From an uncultured Collinsella sp. (GTDB lineage Bacteria; Actinomycetota; Coriobacteriia; Coriobacteriales; Coriobacteriaceae), in assembly GCA_900543845.1 (NCBI GenBank), contig UQTD01000091.1, forward strand, positions 1 to 5,926: a DNA stretch of 5,926 nt, given 5' to 3'. Positions within the stretch are counted from its first letter, which is position 1; each line of letters starts with the position of its first letter. This document shows positions 3,821-5,926 of this stretch, one piece after another. The translations under genes were made by a program, and so were the position numbers. The notes below the pieces were generated by a model. The model was not told the DNA's origin. It was given only the letters and a program-made list of their open reading frames with translations, and searched no databases.

Positions 3821-5905
3821 ATGGATGATTCCAAGATAGTGACAAGCCCGGTGCGAGTTGACTTTCATATCCACTCGGCGGCGAGCGTGCGCACCCGAGA
3901 TGCGGGAAATGAGGCGCTTGCCCGCTGCACGTCCAGCAAAATCGACACGCTCGTGGAAAAGTTGGGCAACCCCAGGCTCCCCATCAACATGTGTTCCATT
4001 ACGGATCATGACTGCTTCGACGTCGAGATGTATCGTGCTTTGAAGTCGAAAGAGGGGCATGGAACTCTAAAGAAGGTCCTTCCAGGCGTTGAGTTCACCG
4101 TTGCCCTCCCAGACGACATGGGCCGCCCGATTCCGATTCACGTGGTCGCGATCTTCGACGATCGAGGTCCAGACGACCTAATCGAGGCCCTAGATAGCCA
4201 CATCCCCAAGACAGCAGGGGGAAGGCCGGAGTACGACAGCAAGGACAAGGGCGCCTTCTCTTCGCAACGCTTCTCTCAGATTCTCAGCGACATCGGCCTG
4301 AGCGCGGTGCTTATCGGGCACGAGAAGTCCGTAGGGAGGGAGCAGAAGAATGACGTCAGCAGCCTGGGGGCTGAGCGCGCCGACGAGATCGTGCTTACCG
4401 AGTTCGTCGACGCGTTGGAAATCCGTAACAGGCGCAACGAGGTCGATATGCGGGACCTCGTTGAGCGGTACACGAAGCCGGACGTCCCGTTCGTCCTGGG
4501 GAGCGATTGCCATAATTGGGACGCCTACCCGCTTCCCTCTGCCGATTTTCGTGGGAGGGAGGATGAAGTCGGGTTCTGCTCCCTGAAGTGCCTTCCGACG
4601 TTCGAGGGTCTTGTCATGTCCATCACCGACCCGTCGCGCATCAGGGTCGGAAACGCCTCGTTCTTTAATCCTGCCGCACCGAAGCTGGGCAGCCTCGACC
4701 TTGTCATCGATGGAGAGCCCTGCTCCATCCCCATGTCTGCCGGGGTCAACGTTATCATCGGAGATAACTCGATCGGCAAGTCGATGATCCTGCACGTTTT
4801 GACTGGCCTCTACGGCGAAGGGGAGGATGCTAGGCGTCTCAGGGAGGGGTACCGTGAATACTGCGGACGCGAGAAGATTGAGGTAAAAAGCGCTATTGCC
4901 TCTTCGCAGCTGCTTCAGTTCGATGACCAGGGTAGCATCCGCAGAGCGCTAGAGGGCCTCCATGATGGGACGGAGGGCAGCAGATTCGACGACTATTTCC
5001 AAGAACACGTGAACATCGATGTTGTCAAAGAGGCCCTGAAGAGACACCTCGCATCATGTGTTGAGGCGCTTGAAACGAAAGTCGCATATAACGACTACAT
5101 GAATCGCTTGGGGGAGACCGTGCTTCCGCTCGAGATTCACGAGGTCTCCGATCGCATGGCCGTCGTTGGGTCGCTGCGTTCAAAACCGACGAAAGAGGTT
5201 GAAAGCCTCAACAACGCAGTCGAGTCCGTCAGGAACCAGGTTGCCGCCATCGGGGACGATCATCGTGCGGTTCTCTCGAGGCTCGGAAAGGAAGCGGAGA
5301 TAGACCTCGAGAATGCCACCGCGGCGCTCGACCATCTGCTCGCTCTTGTCAGGGAAGAGATGACTTCCATCAAGCTCGACAACACAAAGAGAAGAATTCT
5401 CCAAAGCGCTGCCAACGATCTGAAGAAGCGGCTCCAGCAAGCAAAGACTGACGAGGAGAACTCGAGAGATGCCTACAGAGACCGGATCGACGCTGCGGCT
5501 TCCCAGATTGCCGAGGCGGTTGCTCTTCGTCTCGGGAGAAAGGACCGACAGATTGATCCCGTTGACGTTGACGTGAGGGTCGGAAGGACGACGTTTGGCA
5601 GCCTTGAGTTCGTGTCTGAGCTTAGTGTCAAGAAAATCAATCGGGACTACTGCATCTCGCTCCTGGGCGACATGTTCAACAAAGGGCCGCTGCCGTCGAT
5701 CGTCGGCGGCGTCGAAGGTGAGACGAATCTCACTTCAGAGGAGATCGCTGCCGGCTTCTCTGTGAGCAAGCCTCCAGCGGAAAGATGGGCGTCGGAGATG
5801 AAGGGTCGACTGAACAGCGCAGTGGATTCGATCTACGAGCGAGGAAAGATAACAAACGAAAAGATTGGCCTCGACAGACACTATGACCCAATCCGAGGGC
5901 ACTAA
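3821..5905 (+). CDS. PHP phosphoesterase domain fused to an SMC/ABC-like P-loop ATPase (TrlF-like), ATPase core incomplete
   Basis: The product is 694 residues from the ATG. Residues 10-235 form a PHP metallo-phosphoesterase domain with its metal motifs intact: DFHIHS (H16, H18), TDHD (61-64), E91 in PGVEF, H107 in IHVVAIF, H167 in LIGHE and D229/H231 in GSDCH. Residues 290-330 form the start of a P-loop ATPase with Walker A GDNSIGKS (314-321), and Q-loop-like LLQFDDQG follows at 364-371. Residues about 455-570 are Glu/Lys/Ala/Leu-rich, as in a coiled coil. The order matches PHP-plus-ATPase proteins listed as TrlF family, which have been linked to defence loci. Members I know of are longer and carry an ABC signature and Walker B after the coiled coil. 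Here the chain stops at residue 694 with neither. It may be truncated, or the rest may be encoded next. Codon third positions are mixed, unlike pepD, suggesting transfer. Likely cytosolic, nucleic-acid-directed hydrolase activity is inference. Confidence 0.85.
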   Translation: MDDSKIVTSPVRVDFHIHSAASVRTRDAGNEALARCTSSKIDTLVEKLGNPRLPINMCSITDHDCFDVEMYRALKSKEGHGTLKKVLPGVEFTVALPDDMGRPIPIHVVAIFDDRGPDDLIEALDSHIPKTAGGRPEYDSKDKGAFSSQRFSQILSDIGLSAVLIGHEKSVGREQKNDVSSLGAERADEIVLTEFVDALEIRNRRNEVDMRDLVERYTKPDVPFVLGSDCHNWDAYPLPSADFRGREDEVGFCSLKCLPTFEGLVMSITDPSRIRVGNASFFNPAAPKLGSLDLVIDGEPCSIPMSAGVNVIIGDNSIGKSMILHVLTGLYGEGEDARRLREGYREYCGREKIEVKSAIASSQLLQFDDQGSIRRALEGLHDGTEGSRFDDYFQEHVNIDVVKEALKRHLASCVEALETKVAYNDYMNRLGETVLPLEIHEVSDRMAVVGSLRSKPTKEVESLNNAVESVRNQVAAIGDDHRAVLSRLGKEAEIDLENATAALDHLLALVREEMTSIKLDNTKRRILQSAANDLKKRLQQAKTDEENSRDAYRDRIDAAASQIAEAVALRLGRKDRQIDPVDVDVRVGRTTFGSLEFVSELSVKKINRDYCISLLGDMFNKGPLPSIVGGVEGETNLTSEEIAAGFSVSKPPAERWASEMKGRLNSAVDSIYERGKITNEKIGLDRHYDPIRGH

Positions 5906-5926
5906 AAAGATAGGAGCCCCCGCTCG
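5883..5926 (+). CDS. Possible start of a downstream gene (partial)
   Basis: An ATG at 5883 lies inside the last codons of the PHP-ATPase, one frame over, and reads MTQSEGTKKIGAPA to the window edge. Such an overlap would fit a translationally coupled partner. No Shine-Dalgarno precedes it. The alternative is AGGAG at 5912-5916, which could serve a start just beyond the window. Either way a gene immediately downstream in the same operon is likely. Its content would decide whether the missing ATPase half is supplied in trans. Confidence 0.3.
   Translation, partial: MTQSEGTKKIGAPA

Noticed and set aside
3624..3845. Minus-strand 73-codon ORF with a hydrophobic stretch
   Set aside because: It has one Leu-rich segment, but it overlaps the RBS and start of the PHP-ATPase gene, lacks an RBS of its own, and its second half is basic and unstructured.
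4190..4795. Minus-strand 201-codon ORF opposite the PHP-ATPase
   Set aside because: It is the antisense of the conserved PHP and Walker A region, so the sense frame explains the sequence.
5896..5910. Programmed frameshift at the A-rich stop of the PHP-ATPase gene
   Set aside because: CACTAAAAAG does not form a standard slippery heptamer in the zero frame, and a +1 shift would be needed. A separate downstream start is simpler.
1..5926. tRNA, rRNA, CRISPR array or complete insertion sequence
   Set aside because: I saw no cloverleaf-like segment, no regularly spaced repeats beyond two short tandem tracts, and no pair of terminal inverted repeats.

Overview
The window looks like a stretch of chromosome from a high-GC gut actinobacterium of the Coriobacteriia, Collinsella being the likeliest type. 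That placement is inferred from the character of the pepD protein and its strongly G/C-ending codons, and no marker gene is present to prove it. One clear housekeeping gene, pepD (297-1754, M20 family dipeptidase), has a strong Shine-Dalgarno site and ends in a textbook intrinsic terminator (1808-1850). Before it lie the last 26 codons of an unidentified gene and a weak hairpin.

The sequence changes character after the terminator. From about 1856 to 2766 there is no well-formed gene. Protein-like stretches appear in different forward frames and are interrupted by frame changes. They include a helix-turn-helix-like segment, a possible small membrane protein and an 81-codon ORF that contains the same hexapeptide twice. 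Two short tandem duplications (12 bp x2 and 7 bp x3) lie in this zone. I read it as an accessory-gene graveyard beside a housekeeping gene.

Two divergent defence-type genes follow, separated by 406 bp. On the minus strand (2767-3414) is an AbiH-like abortive infection protein with an intact N-terminal GNGFD motif and FNYTK/LHIHG motifs. Its C-terminus is short and appears frameshifted at a run of four T. On the plus strand (3821-5905) is a protein with an N-terminal PHP metal-dependent phosphoesterase domain joined to a P-loop ATPase with a coiled-coil insert, the layout of proteins listed as PHP/TrlF-like AAA ATPases. It has a Walker A motif but stops before any ABC signature or Walker B, so the ATPase is either truncated or completed by a downstream gene. 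A downstream gene may begin at the very end of the window, with an overlapping ATG at 5883 or an AGGAG at 5912-5916.

Overall this is a pepD-flanking integration site carrying partly decayed mobile or defence cargo. The most interesting element is the PHP-ATPase with half an ATPase core, next to a damaged AbiH gene.
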